A stretch of 64,000 nt of DNA from positions 46,361 to 110,360 of the forward strand of contig NZ_PJIZ01000008.1 of the NCBI RefSeq assembly GCF_021596505.1, given 5' to 3'. Numbering within the stretch: position 1 is the first letter of the stretch; the number at the start of each line of letters is the position of its first letter. This DNA is from Nostoc sp. CMAA1605. Lineage in GTDB: Bacteria; Cyanobacteriota; Cyanobacteriia; Cyanobacteriales; Nostocaceae. A program made the translations under genes and the position numbers. This document shows positions 47,409 through 56,889 of this stretch, in pieces. The notes under the pieces were generated by a model. It made no database searches. It worked only from the letters and a program-made list of their open reading frames with translations, and was not told the DNA's origin.

Positions 47409-48237
47409 ATTCTGTTTCCAGTGTAATTACTGTTACTTCTGGTGGGCAAAATATGCGTCCTGGGAAATAAGTTCCTAACCCTCGATTGACATATAGTTGA
47501 TTATTGCCGACACGATGTAAGCCCTGTAACCATTCCCAATGACGAACTATAAAAAATTCTTTGCGTAGACAGGGGAAATATCGTCGCACTCGTATCGGAA
47601 TTTTACGGATGATTTTTTTGTGATAGGGTAATACAGCCCCCAAGCCGGGGATAACAATTTGTCCCCCATGAGTGTGACCAGATAGTTGTAAATCTACCCG
47701 CCAAGCTTGTAAATAATGGGCGGTATCAGGATGATGAACTATTACCAAACACGGTGTTGATGGATCTAATTGTGGGAAAATTGCGGCTGGATTAAATTCC
47801 CGTGAGTAATAATCAGCAAGTCCGACTATTGGTAATTCCCTTCCTAATGGATAGGCAATTTCATTCCAAAGTACGCGAATACCAATATTAGTAAGTGCTT
47901 GAGTAATTACAGTTTGGGAATTTTTGTAATATAAGTCATGATTGCCGAGAATAGCGTAAATACCATAACGACTTTGCAGTTTTTCGAGGTGTGGCGTTAA
48001 TTGGTGAATGGGTTCAGGCGTAGTAGTGACATAATCCCCTGTCAATAATATTAAGTCTGGTTGTGCTTGGTTAGTAACAGCGATCGCTTCTTCCAACATC
48101 GCATCCGAAAGCCGTAAACCATCATAGTGAAAATCTGATAACTGCACCAACTTCTTACCCTGTAGCGACGCAGATAACCCTGCAATCTTCACCGTTAATC
48201 GTTCCACACTCAACGGCCCAGATAAAAGTCTGTGCAT
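47407..48237 (-). CDS. Metallophosphoesterase (YkuE/LpxG-like), paralogue 2
   Basis: 276 residues from ATG 48237. Motifs are LSDFHYDGLRLSD, LTGDYVTT, LGNHDLYYKN and LSGHTHGGQIVIPG, all intact. It starts MHRLLSGPLSVERLTVKIAG, parallel to its neighbour, and ends GTYFPGRIFCPPEVTVITLETE. The middle segment after the GHTH motif (KKIIRKIPIRVRRYFPCLRKEFFIVRHWEW) differs most from paralogue 1. Both copies look functional, so the duplication has been kept. Confidence 0.88.
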   Translation of the reverse strand: MHRLLSGPLSVERLTVKIAGLSASLQGKKLVQLSDFHYDGLRLSDAMLEEAIAVTNQAQPDLILLTGDYVTTTPEPIHQLTPHLEKLQSRYGIYAILGNHDLYYKNSQTVITQALTNIGIRVLWNEIAYPLGRELPIVGLADYYSREFNPAAIFPQLDPSTPCLVIVHHPDTAHYLQAWRVDLQLSGHTHGGQIVIPGLGAVLPYHKKIIRKIPIRVRRYFPCLRKEFFIVRHWEWLQGLHRVGNNQLYVNRGLGTYFPGRIFCPPEVTVITLETE

Positions 48238-48722
48238 AATTTACTCAATAAAATCTCTACTTAGCCTAGCTTAATAAGGAGGAAGAGGGCAGGGGGCAGG
48301 GGGCAAGGGAGAGAGTTTACAGCTTTTAATCCAAAATCTAAAATCTAAAATTGCTGTCAGGTAGGTTTTTTCATCAGAGACTTCCAGAAAATAAATTATC
48401 CAATGTTGATAGCAAAGAAGATGAGAAGATTCTTTCTCCCCCTGCTTCCCCTGCTCCCTCTGCTCCCCCTGCTCACCAAAGCGATTGGATATTTTTTTAG
48501 TTGGAAGTCCCTCACCTCTACATCCTTCTGGCGATATATTGCGATTTGTAACGGTAATTTATACTTGCTGTCGCTGGTTGACGTTACAAATGTTTACGAT
48601 TAGGATAGATGAGTCGAAATTATGGTAAGTATTTATGCTCTTTTTTGCGGAAAATACTGGTTTTTTTGAGTATTTATTCCTAAACGATCAGAAAAATTTA
48701 ATTTCTCTAGAGATAAATATCG
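48238..48722. other. Gap upstream of ndhD with short repeats
   Basis: Contains GCAGGGG units (48288-48310) and CTGCTCCCC units (48445-48475). An 18-base sequence at 48583-48600 (GTTACAAATGTTTACGAT) fits the HLR1/RpaB layout with one mismatch but lies 190 bp before ndhD. No credible gene: the open frame at 48403-48603 is repeat-derived. Confidence 0.5.
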
Positions 48723-48752
48723 TTTACAAAAGTAACGATTCCTTAATATAAT
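48723..48752 (+). promoter_or_regulatory. Predicted sigma70-type promoter of ndhD
   Basis: TTTACA (48723-48728) and TATAAT (48747-48752) are separated by 18 bp, 40 bp before ATG 48792. The TTTACA lies in TTTACAAAAGTAACG, a partial HLR1-like half-site. Confidence 0.4.
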
Positions 48753-48791
48753 GTAATTAAAAGCGAAAACAAAAAACGATTGTTAGAAGTG

Positions 48792-50405
48792 ATGAATCCC
48801 GTTGAATTTCCCTGGCTAACAGCCATAATTGCCTTACCCTTGGTGGCAGCCCTAGCCATCCCTATAATTCCAGATAAAGAAGGTCAAACTGTTCGGTGGT
48901 ATGGATTAGGAGTAGCAATCGCTGATTTTGCCTTAATGATTTACGCCTTTTGGCAAAACTACGATTTTCACAGTTCCGCCTATCAATTTGTCGAAAAATA
49001 CGCTTGGCTACCCCAAATAGGCTTAAATTGGTCAGTAGCAGTAGATGGCTTATCGATGCCTCTCATCTTACTGACAGGCTTAATTAACACCCTAGCAATC
49101 TTCGCGGCTTGGAAAGTAACCAACAAGCCGCGATTATTTTATGGTTTGATGTTGGCAATGTATAGCGCGCAGTTAGGCGTGTTCGTTGCCCAAGACTTAC
49201 TGTTATTCTTCCTAATGTGGGAAATTGAGCTAGTTCCTGTATACCTGCTCATTTCCATCTGGGGAGGTGCAAAACGCCGCTATGCAGCTACCAAGTTTAT
49301 CCTCTATACTGCTGCTGCTTCTATATTTATTCTTGTAGCTGGCTTTGCATTAGCATTCTCTGGAGATACATTTACTTTCGATATCGCCTCTTTGGGAATG
49401 AAAGAATATCCCAAAGCTGTTGAATTATTAGCTTACGCAGGTTTCTTAATTGCCTTCGGTGTCAAACTACCAATTTTCCCCTTACACACCTGGCTACCTG
49501 ATGCTCACGGTGAAGCGTCCGCACCTGGTTCCATGATTCTGGCTGGTGTGTTGTTGAAGATGGGTGGTTATGCCTTAATTCGCTTCAACATGGAAATGTT
49601 GCCTAATGCTCACGTTTACTTCGCTCCCGTCTTAGCAATCTTAGGTGTAGTTAACATTATCTACGGTGCTTGTTGCGCCTTTGCTCAAACCAACCTCAAA
49701 CGCCGTCTTGCTTACTCGTCAATTGCTCACATGGGTTTTGTCCTCATCGGTTTAGCTTCCTACACAGAATTGGGTGTAAGTGGCGCGATGTTACAAATGG
49801 TATCCCACGGTTTAATTGCGGCTAGCTTATTCTTCTTAACCGGTGTCACTTACGAACGTACTCACACCTTATTAATGGATAAGATGGGCGGTATCGGTAA
49901 AGTCATGCCCAAAACCTTCGCACTCTACACCGCAGGCGCAATGGCTTCTCTAGCCTTACCTGGAATGAGTGGTTTTGTGGGTGAGTTGATGGTATTTCTG
50001 GGTATCGCTTCCAGTGATGTTTACAGTTCTAGCTTTAAAGTTGTCGTAGTTCTTTTATCAGCAGTAGGCGTGATTTTAACCCCCATTTACCTACTGTCCA
50101 TGCTGCGTAAAGTGTTCTACGGTGATCAAAGTGAAGAATTACATTTAGATACTGTAGTTGCTGATGTCAAACCCCGTGAGTTGTTCATCACCGCTTGCTT
50201 GATTCTTCCCATCATCGGTATCGGTTTGTATCCTAAAATGGTAACGCAGACTTACGATGTGAAGACAGTAGAAGTTGCAACCCATGCGCGTCAAGTATTA
50301 CCAGTTGTAGGTGGACAACAGCCAAAGAGTTTGTACTCTCAAATTTTCACCGCACCAACTTTAGCTTCTGCTGAAGTCGAAAGTTTAGTTAATATCTCAA
50401 AGTAA
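48792..50405 (+). CDS. ndhD: NAD(P)H-quinone oxidoreductase subunit 4 (NdhD)
   Basis: 537 residues from ATG 48792 ([21 protein letters not shown]); an in-frame TTG at 48780 is less likely. It is one of the proton-pumping, antiporter-like subunits of NDH-1 in the thylakoid membrane, used in respiration and cyclic electron flow. About 14 membrane helices. Conserved blocks are [20 protein letters not shown] (essential Glu), [36 protein letters not shown] (lysine helix), [19 protein letters not shown] and [15 protein letters not shown]. It stands alone without ndhF, as some ndhD1/ndhD2 copies do; the isoform is not settled. Confidence 0.94.
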   Translation: MNPVEFPWLTAIIALPLVAALAIPIIPDKEGQTVRWYGLGVAIADFALMIYAFWQNYDFHSSAYQFVEKYAWLPQIGLNWSVAVDGLSMPLILLTGLINTLAIFAAWKVTNKPRLFYGLMLAMYSAQLGVFVAQDLLLFFLMWEIELVPVYLLISIWGGAKRRYAATKFILYTAAASIFILVAGFALAFSGDTFTFDIASLGMKEYPKAVELLAYAGFLIAFGVKLPIFPLHTWLPDAHGEASAPGSMILAGVLLKMGGYALIRFNMEMLPNAHVYFAPVLAILGVVNIIYGACCAFAQTNLKRRLAYSSIAHMGFVLIGLASYTELGVSGAMLQMVSHGLIAASLFFLTGVTYERTHTLLMDKMGGIGKVMPKTFALYTAGAMASLALPGMSGFVGELMVFLGIASSDVYSSSFKVVVVLLSAVGVILTPIYLLSMLRKVFYGDQSEELHLDTVVADVKPRELFITACLILPIIGIGLYPKMVTQTYDVKTVEVATHARQVLPVVGGQQPKSLYSQIFTAPTLASAEVESLVNISK

Positions 50406-50547
50406 GTATAAGTATCAGCAAAGGTGCTGAAAGTAAATTCTAAATATGAGGGGAAATAGGGGTGGTTGCAAAACTACCCCTATAATTTTGACAAAACGGA
50501 GTGGGGAGTGATGAGTGCTGAGTGAGGAATGGAGAGTGGGGAGGTTA

Positions 50548-50612
50548 GTAGGGTGCGTCAGTGCGAGAAAACCTAACTATACCAAGAGATTATTCATACT
50601 GACGCACCCTAC
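50548..50612. repeat. GTAGGGTGCGTCAGT inverted repeat
   Basis: GTAGGGTGCGTCAGT (50548-50562) is matched exactly by ACTGACGCACCCTAC (50598-50612). A 65-bp palindromic element of the same family as those at 1249 and 31388. The rest of 50406-50735 shows GAGTGCT-like repeats but no gene. Confidence 0.8.
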
Positions 50613-50735
50613 AGTTTGGATATTTTTTTATCTGGAAGTCCCTAACTGAAATTGGAAGCTCCTTTTTCAGTGCAGCAAAAAGGGGTACTTCACAAGCGAG
50701 AACTCATATATATTAAGAAAGAACCACACAAGCAC

Positions 50736-50753
50736 AACCCACTTCGGTGGGTT
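50736..50753. other. AACCCAC-TTCG-GTGGGTT hairpin
   Basis: A 7-bp stem with a stable TTCG tetraloop, followed by aagatttgctgttttg. It lies 36 bp before the COG0523 gene. It may be a leftover terminator or a REP-like sequence in its leader. Confidence 0.5.
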
Positions 50754-50788
50754 AAGATTTGCTGTTTTGAATTTTGAATTAATTTTAG

Positions 50789-51835
50789 ATGGCTACAAAA
50801 ATTCCCGTTACGGTCATTACAGGCTTTTTGGGTAGTGGAAAAACCAGCCTAATTCGCCACCTCTTGCAAAATAACCAAGGTCGCCGCATTGCTGTATTAG
50901 TCAATGAGTTTGGCGAACTGGGTATTGATGGCGAGTTGTTAAAATCCTGTCAAATTTGCCCTGAAGATGAAGCCGATGGGAATAATATTTATGAATTAAC
51001 GAATGGCTGTCTGTGCTGCACTGTGCAGGAGGAATTTTATCCGACAATGCAGGAGTTAATCAAACGCCGCGACAGCATTGATTGTATTGTGATTGAAACT
51101 TCTGGGTTAGCTTTACCTAAGCCTTTGGTGAAAGCTTTTCGCTGGCAGGAAATCCGCAATGCCGCTACAGTAGACGCAGTGGTGACAGTGGTAGATTGTG
51201 CGGCTGTGGCTGCTGGGACGTTTGCGAGTGATTTGGATGCGATCGCCTCCCAACGTCAAGCCGATGATAGTCTAGAACATGAAACACCATTGCAAGAACT
51301 ATTTGAAGACCAGTTAGCCTGTGCAGATTTGGTAGTTTTAAGCAAAACTGATTTAGTGGATGCAGACACAAAATCACAAGTTGAGTCATTAGTCAAGCAA
51401 GAATTACCGCGAGTCGTGAAAATTGTGGAGAGCGATCGCGGTCAACTCGACCCATCTATATTATTAGGATGGCAAGCTGCCGTTGAAGATAATTTAGATA
51501 GTCGTCCCAGTCACCACGACACCGAAGAAGACCATGACCACGACGACGAAATCAACTCTACACACGTCATTTTAGACCGGACTTTTGACCCAGAAAAACT
51601 GCAACAACAATTAGAATCATTAGTAAATCAACAAGAAATTTACCGTATTAAAGGCTTTGTCTCCGTACCGAATAAACCCATGCGTTTAGTAATGCAAGGT
51701 GTAGGCAACCGCTTTGAAAAGTTTTATGATCGTCCTTGGCAAGCCACAGAAGCCAGACAAACCCGTTTAGTATTTATTGGGCGTGATTTAAACTCAAAAG
51801 AGATAGAATCACAATTGTTAACTGTTGAGTGTTGA
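50789..51835 (+). CDS. COG0523 (CobW/ZNG-type) metal-chaperone GTPase
   Basis: 348 residues from ATG 50789. A G3E-family P-loop GTPase that delivers metal to target proteins. Walker A GFLGSGKTSLI near residue 9, the metal-binding GCLCCTV (CxCC) near 76, DCIVIETSGLALP as the ET-S/G switch, and VVLSKTDLVD as the nucleotide-base motif. The His/Asp stretch SHHDTEEDHDHDDE near residue 240 suggests zinc, nickel or cobalt binding. A CobW C-terminal domain follows (RIKGFVSVPNKPMRLVMQGVG). The metal is undetermined; no clear Zur box is visible upstream. Probably cotranscribed with the ABA4-like gene 29 bp downstream. Confidence 0.88.
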   Translation: MATKIPVTVITGFLGSGKTSLIRHLLQNNQGRRIAVLVNEFGELGIDGELLKSCQICPEDEADGNNIYELTNGCLCCTVQEEFYPTMQELIKRRDSIDCIVIETSGLALPKPLVKAFRWQEIRNAATVDAVVTVVDCAAVAAGTFASDLDAIASQRQADDSLEHETPLQELFEDQLACADLVVLSKTDLVDADTKSQVESLVKQELPRVVKIVESDRGQLDPSILLGWQAAVEDNLDSRPSHHDTEEDHDHDDEINSTHVILDRTFDPEKLQQQLESLVNQQEIYRIKGFVSVPNKPMRLVMQGVGNRFEKFYDRPWQATEARQTRLVFIGRDLNSKEIESQLLTVEC

Positions 51836-51864
51836 AGACTGCGGAAATTTTAATCAAATATATT

Positions 51865-52317
51865 ATGGACATCACGCAATTATTTAACGTTGCTAATGTT
51901 TTCGTTTTACCTTTTTGGGCATTAATGATTCTTCTCCCTAACTGGAAAGTCACACGGCGAGTCATGGAATCATACATTCCATTTTTACCGTTAGCTGGGG
52001 CATATTTGTATTTATTCATTACCAGTATTACCCCAGAAAATGCCCAAGCCTTATCTAATCCACAATTGGCTGATATTGCAAAATTCTTCGCAGACGAAAA
52101 AGCTGCGGCTACAGGTTGGATTCATTTTTTAGTAATGGATTTATTTGTAGGGAGATTTATCTATTGGGAAGGACAAAAGACTGGAATTTGGACAATTCAT
52201 TCACTGATACTCTGTTTATTTGCAGGCCCTTTAGGAGTTCTATCCCACATTTTCACAGTTTGGATTACTAAAGTAATTTCACCCCAAACCGAATCTAAAT
52301 TAAGTGCTGAGTCTTAG
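51865..52317 (+). CDS. ABA4-like integral membrane protein (DUF4281)
   Basis: 150 residues from ATG 51865 (MDITQLFNVANVFVLPFWALMI); an upstream TTG at 51829 is less likely. Four hydrophobic helices are visible (FNVANVFVLPFWALMILLPNW, YIPFLPLAGAYLYLFI, GWIHFLVMDLFVGRFIYWEG, IHSLILCLFAGPLGVLSHIF). It fits the ABA4 family, whose plant member is needed for neoxanthin formation; cyanobacterial members lack an assigned reaction. A carotenoid-related role in thylakoid or plasma membrane is possible. Ends before a strong terminator. Confidence 0.85.
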   Translation: MDITQLFNVANVFVLPFWALMILLPNWKVTRRVMESYIPFLPLAGAYLYLFITSITPENAQALSNPQLADIAKFFADEKAAATGWIHFLVMDLFVGRFIYWEGQKTGIWTIHSLILCLFAGPLGVLSHIFTVWITKVISPQTESKLSAES

Positions 52318-52325
52318 GTAATAAA

Positions 52326-52358
52326 TAGGGGAGATGAGAAAATTATCTCACTCCCCTA
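52326..52358. terminator. Shared terminator
   Basis: TAGGGGAG (from 52326) pairs with CTCCCCTA (ending 52358), with an inner GAGA/TCTC pair. It separates the ABA4-like gene from the convergent small gene. Confidence 0.7.
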
Positions 52359-52378
52359 GTCCCTTACATATCTTATGT

Positions 52379-52591
52379 TTACACAGCCATTCTGTAGTTC
52401 GCATCTATCCAACAGCGTGGTAAACTTTCACCGGAGGGAAAAACCAGATTGTTTTTTTTAAAAGTATCAGGTTCTTGTTCTTCTTGACCTTCTTGGTCTT
52501 GACCATGAACTACGTCTAAATTGGGATTGATTAATTCTTGGATATCAAGAACTTTGATTAAATCGGTACTATTTTTGATTTGTAAAAACAT
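52379..52591 (-). CDS. 70-residue small protein with strong ribosome-binding site
   Basis: ATG 52591 is preceded by a perfect AGGAGG (AGGAGGTAATGATATG), rare among the genes here. The product begins MFLQIKNSTDLIKVLDIQEL, has an acidic, Gln-rich middle (HGQDQEGQEEQEPD) and ends NLVFPSGESLPRCWIDANYRM-AV. No signal or membrane span. I do not recognise the family, though the well-defined C-terminus suggests conservation. Its strong site implies efficient translation. Confidence 0.65.
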   Translation of the reverse strand: MFLQIKNSTDLIKVLDIQELINPNLDVVHGQDQEGQEEQEPDTFKKNNLVFPSGESLPRCWIDANYRMAV

Positions 52592-52810
52592 ATCATTACC
52601 TCCTCTGATTGCTACTATATTTATGGCAATAAAAGATTACAGAGATAAATATGATTTCTCTGTGTCGTTGATTTATTTATTCGGAAATATTTTCAATTCA
52701 AAGTCAGCATTTAAAGCAAGCAAATCACCCTAATCAAATACTATTTATTAAATCTTTGGAGAAATGCTTGCTACTTAAATCGCGTATGCGATCGCCTGCC
52801 TATACTACAA

Positions 52811-53119
52811 TTATATCTCGCGTTGATATCTCTCTAAAATATCGACTAAGTTAACTTGACATTGCAGAGGTAGTAAATCTATCAAGGGTAGCTCTCTCCT
52901 CCCACCGCCAATTTTAACGGTAATAGATTCTAATACCTGTGTAACTCGGTCTTCAGTCACCGCTTTAGAGGTAATTAGAGGATATAACTGTTCAGCTACT
53001 ACAGTGTGTAACTTGGCGTTAGATAAATAAAGATGCCATTTAGCAATATCTATATAAATATTGTCGCCGATTTCGGCTGCTAGGGCTTCTAGTAATTCTG
53101 TGGTATTAGTCTTAGCCAT
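52811..53119 (-). CDS. DUF3181 family protein
   Basis: 102 residues from ATG 53119 (MAKTNTTELLEALAAEIGDN); another ATG at 53128 would add MIY. It matches the short cyanobacterial DUF3181 family: EIGDNIYIDIAKWHLYLSNAKLH, VAEQLYPLI and VKIGGGRRELPLIDLLP. No signal or membrane segment; all-alpha with one beta hairpin predicted. Restricted to photosynthetic prokaryotes and relatives as far as I know, of unknown function. Confidence 0.8.
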   Translation of the reverse strand: MAKTNTTELLEALAAEIGDNIYIDIAKWHLYLSNAKLHTVVAEQLYPLITSKAVTEDRVTQVLESITVKIGGGRRELPLIDLLPLQCQVNLVDILERYQREI

Positions 53120-53238
53120 ATAAATCACTCCAGATCAAAAAAGAGCGCAAAGTCTCAGACTAATTAACATTATCGCGCAATTTATCAGGCAAATAAACAA
53201 CCACAGGTTACAATCACCCTAGCGTTAATGTTCCCTCT

Positions 53239-53496
53239 TCAGGTGGATTTGGGGGGAGTAGGAGAGTAATTCGCGATCGCCGCAATGTAAATTAGATGCC
53301 CTAACAATACTACAACCCAACCTGCTGTCAATGGGGGCAACCATTCCCAATTAGCTGCTGTCAAGTTATGGAAGAACCATAACCCTGAGTTAATCGTAGC
53401 AGCAACGGCTACATGAACGGCAAAGTTCATACGGTCATCTAACTTGCGAAATTCAGGGTCATTGCGATCGGGTTTACGAGGCCAACGGGGAGGCAT
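53239..53496 (-). CDS. Small two-span (2TM) membrane protein
   Basis: 85 residues from ATG 53496. A basic N-terminus (PPRWPRKPDRNDPEFRKLDDRMNF) is followed by two hydrophobic helices (AVHVAVAATINSGLWFFHNL and LTAGWVVVLLGHLIYIAAIANY) with a short Trp-rich loop. It matches the layout of 2TM-domain proteins common in cyanobacteria. Function unknown. Confidence 0.78.
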   Translation of the reverse strand: MPPRWPRKPDRNDPEFRKLDDRMNFAVHVAVAATINSGLWFFHNLTAANWEWLPPLTAGWVVVLLGHLIYIAAIANYSPTPPKST

Positions 53497-53575
53497 AAAT
53501 ATTTATTACGCTTTACGATTTTTAATACACTTTGAATATTTTAAAGTTTTTGGGTGTAGTTGTAGCACAGAGAAA

Positions 53576-54256
53576 CTATTTCAGTGGGGCTTTTTGCTGT
53601 AAATAAGCAACTAGCTGCTGTCCAGCTGTATCGATATGCTGTTGCAGTAATCTCATCGCCGCTTGAGCATCTCGTTGTTGACAAGCATCTAGCAGTTGAT
53701 AGTGTTCTGTTTGCGATCGCTCTTGATAATCCATTTGTGCCATCTGTACGCGTACATAGCGATCAACATTGACGTGCAGATTTTTGATCATCGCCAACAT
53801 TCGGGGACGTGCGGCTGTGGTGTAGAGGGTGGCGTGAAATTCCCAGTTGAGTTTGGCTAATTCACCCACATCGGTGCTTTTGTCGCTGGCTACTAAAATT
53901 TTCCCAGCTTTTTCGATATCTATTTCCCTAATTTGGGGAATTGCTAACTGTATCGCTTTCACTTCTAAAGCACTGCGAATTTCACAAATTTCTTGTGCTT
54001 CCACCGCAGTTAACACTGATACCATCGCGCCACGATTGAGATGCAATGTAACTAATCCTTCCGCTTCTAGTTGTCGTAAAGCTTCCCGTACCGGAATGCG
54101 GCTAACTCCGAATTGGGTAGCAATTTCATCTTGTCGGAGAAATTGCCCTTCCTGAAAAATGCCCCGCAGGATGGCTTCCCGCAAAGCATCAGCGATTAAA
54201 TCGGGGGTGCTGCGTTGTTGTTGCAGAACGTTGGCTGCTAGTTCATTTAAATTCAT
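53576..54256 (-). CDS. GntR-family (FadR/FCD subgroup) transcription regulator
   Basis: 226 residues from ATG 54256. The winged helix-turn-helix lies at residues about 10-75 (EGQFLRQDEIATQFGVSRIPVREALRQLEAEGLV). An all-helical FCD ligand-binding domain follows (EICEIRSALEVKAIQLAIP; LNWEFHATLYTTAARPRML; HYQLLDACQQRDAQAAMRLLQQHI) with the usual Asp/His metal or ligand positions. Two ATTGTATACAAT palindromes lie 6-41 bp upstream of its start, between it and the divergent leuA, so it probably represses itself and may control leuA. The ligand is unknown. Confidence 0.9.
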   Translation of the reverse strand: MNLNELAANVLQQQRSTPDLIADALREAILRGIFQEGQFLRQDEIATQFGVSRIPVREALRQLEAEGLVTLHLNRGAMVSVLTAVEAQEICEIRSALEVKAIQLAIPQIREIDIEKAGKILVASDKSTDVGELAKLNWEFHATLYTTAARPRMLAMIKNLHVNVDRYVRVQMAQMDYQERSQTEHYQLLDACQQRDAQAAMRLLQQHIDTAGQQLVAYLQQKAPLK

Positions 54257-54261
54257 ATTTT

Positions 54262-54296
54262 ATATTGTATACAATATCTAAAATTGTATACAATAT
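54262..54296. promoter_or_regulatory. Twin TTGTATACAA operators between the GntR gene and leuA
   Basis: The palindrome TTGTATACAA occurs at 54265-54274 and again at 54284-54293. Centres are 19 bp apart, close to two helical turns. The (T/A)TTGTATACAA(T) form is typical of FCD-type GntR operators. The sites sit in the 85-bp gap between the divergent starts. Confidence 0.8.
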
Positions 54297-54341
54297 CCCC
54301 AGGCATCAAAAATAATTCCCTAAACACCACGGGAGAAAGTT

Positions 54342-55940
54342 ATGAGTATGAGATCACAAGCAGACAGAATCATCATCTTCGACACCACCCTGCGGGATGG
54401 CGAACAGTCCCCAGGTGCAACCCTGAACGTAGAAGAGAAGCTAGCGATCGCTCATCAACTATCTCTGCTAGGCGTGGATGTGATTGAAGCTGGGTTTGCT
54501 GCGGCTAGTCCAGGGGATTTTCAAGCTGTCAAAACCATTGCTGAACAGGTGGGGATAGTTGGTGGCCCGGTGATTTGCAGTTTGGCTAGAGCAGTACGCC
54601 AAGACATTCAAGCCGCCGCCGAGGCTTTAAAAGGTGCAGCGCGTCCGAGAATTCACACGATGATTTCCACCTCTGATATTCATTTGCAATATCAGTTGAA
54701 AAAATCCCGTAGTGAAGTTTTAGCGATCGCTGCCGAGATGGTAGCCTATGCTAAGTCTTTCGTTGACGATGTGGAATTTTCACCAATGGATGCTAGCCGT
54801 ACCGAACCTGAGTTTTTGTATCAAGTTTTGTCACAGGCGATCGCATCTGGTGCAACTACCATTAATATTCCTGATACCGTCGGTTACTGCACACCCAAAG
54901 AAATCGGTAATTTAATTCAAGGGATTCGCCAAAACGTCCCCAATATTGATCAAGTAATTCTTTCCATTCACACTCAAAATGATTTGGGGTTAGCCACAGC
55001 CAACGCCTTAGCTGCCATTGAACAAGGAGTCCGTCAGGTGGAGTGTACCATTAACGGTATTGGAGAACGGGCAGGAAATGCCGCCTTAGAAGAAATTGTC
55101 ATGGCTTTGCAGGTTCGTAAACACTATTTCCATCCCTATTTTGATCGTTCCGTTGATGCTGATGCACCCCTCACCAACATCAAAACCCAGGAGATTTACA
55201 AAACTTCCACCTTGGTATCCCGATTAACTGGGATGCTGATTCAGCCAAATAAAGCCATTGTAGGAGCAAATGCTTTTGCTCATGAGTCTGGTATCCATCA
55301 AGATGGTGTAATTAAGCACCGCCAAACCTATGAAATTATGGAAGCAGCTTCCATAGGGTTGCCAGAAAATCGCATTGTTTTAGGTAAACACTCAGGAAGA
55401 AATGCTTTCCGTACCAAGCTGAAGGAGTTGGGGTTTGAATTGAGTGAAGAAGACTTAAACAAAGCCTTCAACCGCTTCAAGGAAGTCGCCGATAAGAAAA
55501 AGGAAATGTCTGATTGGGATATCGAAGCGATCGTGCGGGATGAAACCCAAATTCAAGTTGAAAGTGGCTTCCAAATAGAACACGTCCAAGTAATTTGCGG
55601 TGACTGCACTTGTCCTACAGCAACAATTACTATTGTTACCCCCGAAGGCAAAATTATTACTAATGCAAGTGTCGGTACAGGGCCAGTAGATGCAGTTTAT
55701 CAAGCAATTAATCAACTAGTGCAGATTCCCAACCAATTGATTGAGTTTTCTGTGCAGTCGGTAACTGGGGGAATTGACGCACTAGGAACAGTAACAGTTC
55801 GTTTGGCTTATCAAGACAGAATTTTTTCTGGACAAGCATCTGATACAGATATTGTAGTGGCTGCTGCTTATGCCCATATCAATGCAATCAATCGCTTATA
55901 TTGCCATTTGCAAACACACAAATCGCTAACTTCTGTTTAA
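54342..55940 (+). CDS. leuA: 2-isopropylmalate synthase
   Basis: 532 residues from ATG 54342, preceded by GGGAGAAAGTT. It condenses acetyl-CoA with 2-oxoisovalerate, the committed step of leucine synthesis. The TIM-barrel domain begins [20 protein letters not shown] (metal Asp and catalytic Arg) and includes [16 protein letters not shown] and [18 protein letters not shown]. The central linker has HESGIHQDG and [10 protein letters not shown], and the C-terminal regulatory LeuA dimer domain (residues about 390-520) normally gives leucine feedback. Divergent from a GntR regulator gene with shared operators. Confidence 0.96.
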   Translation: MSMRSQADRIIIFDTTLRDGEQSPGATLNVEEKLAIAHQLSLLGVDVIEAGFAAASPGDFQAVKTIAEQVGIVGGPVICSLARAVRQDIQAAAEALKGAARPRIHTMISTSDIHLQYQLKKSRSEVLAIAAEMVAYAKSFVDDVEFSPMDASRTEPEFLYQVLSQAIASGATTINIPDTVGYCTPKEIGNLIQGIRQNVPNIDQVILSIHTQNDLGLATANALAAIEQGVRQVECTINGIGERAGNAALEEIVMALQVRKHYFHPYFDRSVDADAPLTNIKTQEIYKTSTLVSRLTGMLIQPNKAIVGANAFAHESGIHQDGVIKHRQTYEIMEAASIGLPENRIVLGKHSGRNAFRTKLKELGFELSEEDLNKAFNRFKEVADKKKEMSDWDIEAIVRDETQIQVESGFQIEHVQVICGDCTCPTATITIVTPEGKIITNASVGTGPVDAVYQAINQLVQIPNQLIEFSVQSVTGGIDALGTVTVRLAYQDRIFSGQASDTDIVVAAAYAHINAINRLYCHLQTHKSLTSV

Positions 55941-55950
55941 GTGTCTCATT

Positions 55951-56002
55951 TGTAGTCAGGACTTTAGTGCTTAGAACAATTAGGACTAAAGTCCTGACTA
56001 CA
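55951..56002. repeat. TGTAGTCAGGACTTTAGT hairpin after leuA
   Basis: TGTAGTCAGGACTTTAGT (55951-55968) and ACTAAAGTCCTGACTACA (55985-56002) are perfect 18-bp arms with a 16-base loop. It may terminate leuA, but related copies near 26731, 26847 and 31529 show that it belongs to a dispersed family. Confidence 0.75.
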
Positions 56003-56084
56003 AACTTTCTGAATTACTACTTCATTGTTGCTGAACTGAAACAGGTAACTCGACTGGGATTCATACCAATTCAAAATTCGTCTT

Positions 56085-56128
56085 GGAAAGTTTGCAAGGG
56101 CGGGGGGAACCCCCGCACGCAACTTTCC
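56085..56128. repeat. GC-rich palindromic repeat
   Basis: GGAAAGTTTGC (56085) pairs with GCAACTTTCC (to 56128) around an inner GCGGGGGG-AA-CCCCCGC stem. The rest of 55941-56362 has no gene. Confidence 0.7.
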
Positions 56129-56362
56129 GCAAAATTCACTCATTAAGAAAGTGAGACTCAGCTTACCTTTTAGTGTTTGCATCTGTATCAAGTTTTTTGT
56201 GGATTGGTATAACTCAGCTTCCCTTATGTCTTTATTTGAGACTTTTTTGAAGAGTAGATGAATGAGATTGACAATCAATGAGCTATATAGTACAAAAATA
56301 CTATATATTTCTAACTGCATAAACTTCTAACTCCCGCCTACAGAAATAGGAGAGCAAATTTC

Positions 56363-56794
56363 ATGAAGCTATCTAAAGTAGACTTGAGTAGTTTAGTTGC
56401 GATCGCACATACTGATGGACATTTACAACTATTACTCGACCGAGGCGATGAGTTAGAGGTTATAGAAATTCCTGCACCGGTGCAAGCTTTTGAAGGATTG
56501 CAAGAACTCAATGAAATCGTAGCAAAAACAGCTACATTACCTTTTGAAATAGAACCAATTGCGATGCTTCCTGTGAGTTCATCAATGGCTAGTGCTGTTG
56601 GCTATTGTAGTGATGAACAAATATTGCAAGTTGAGTTTCAAAACGGCGCAATCTATCAATATTCAGGAGTAGAACCAGAAACTTGGCAAGAATTACAATC
56701 ATCCGACTCCCTTGGCAGATTTTACAACCAAGAGATTAAAGGAAAATATGATTGCGATCGCATAGATGACCTCTATGATTTAGATAAATGTTAG
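56363..56794 (+). CDS. KTSC-domain protein
   Basis: 143 residues from ATG 56363. The N-terminal 70 residues are unfamiliar (KVDLSSLVAIAHTDGHLQLLLDRGDEL). The C-terminal 70 form a KTSC-type domain: VSSSMASAVGYCSDEQILQVEFQNGAIYQYSGVEPETWQEL, then SLGRFYNQEIKGKYDCDRI. KTSC domains are small folds often fused to lysyl-tRNA synthetase-like or nuclease proteins, of unknown function. Here the Lys of the KTSC signature is replaced within SSSMASAVGY. Confidence 0.8.
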   Translation: MKLSKVDLSSLVAIAHTDGHLQLLLDRGDELEVIEIPAPVQAFEGLQELNEIVAKTATLPFEIEPIAMLPVSSSMASAVGYCSDEQILQVEFQNGAIYQYSGVEPETWQELQSSDSLGRFYNQEIKGKYDCDRIDDLYDLDKC

Positions 56795-56889
56795 ATCAAG
56801 TCACTATTTGCTTCCTGGATGGGAAGTACAAATTTCTGATTTGTGGTCTCCAGAATTTGATTAGTGATTACAATCACCTACATTTTTAA

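Noticed and set aside
48403..48603. 66-codon frame upstream of ndhD
   Set aside because: Derived from a CTGCTCCCC repeat with no protein-like features.
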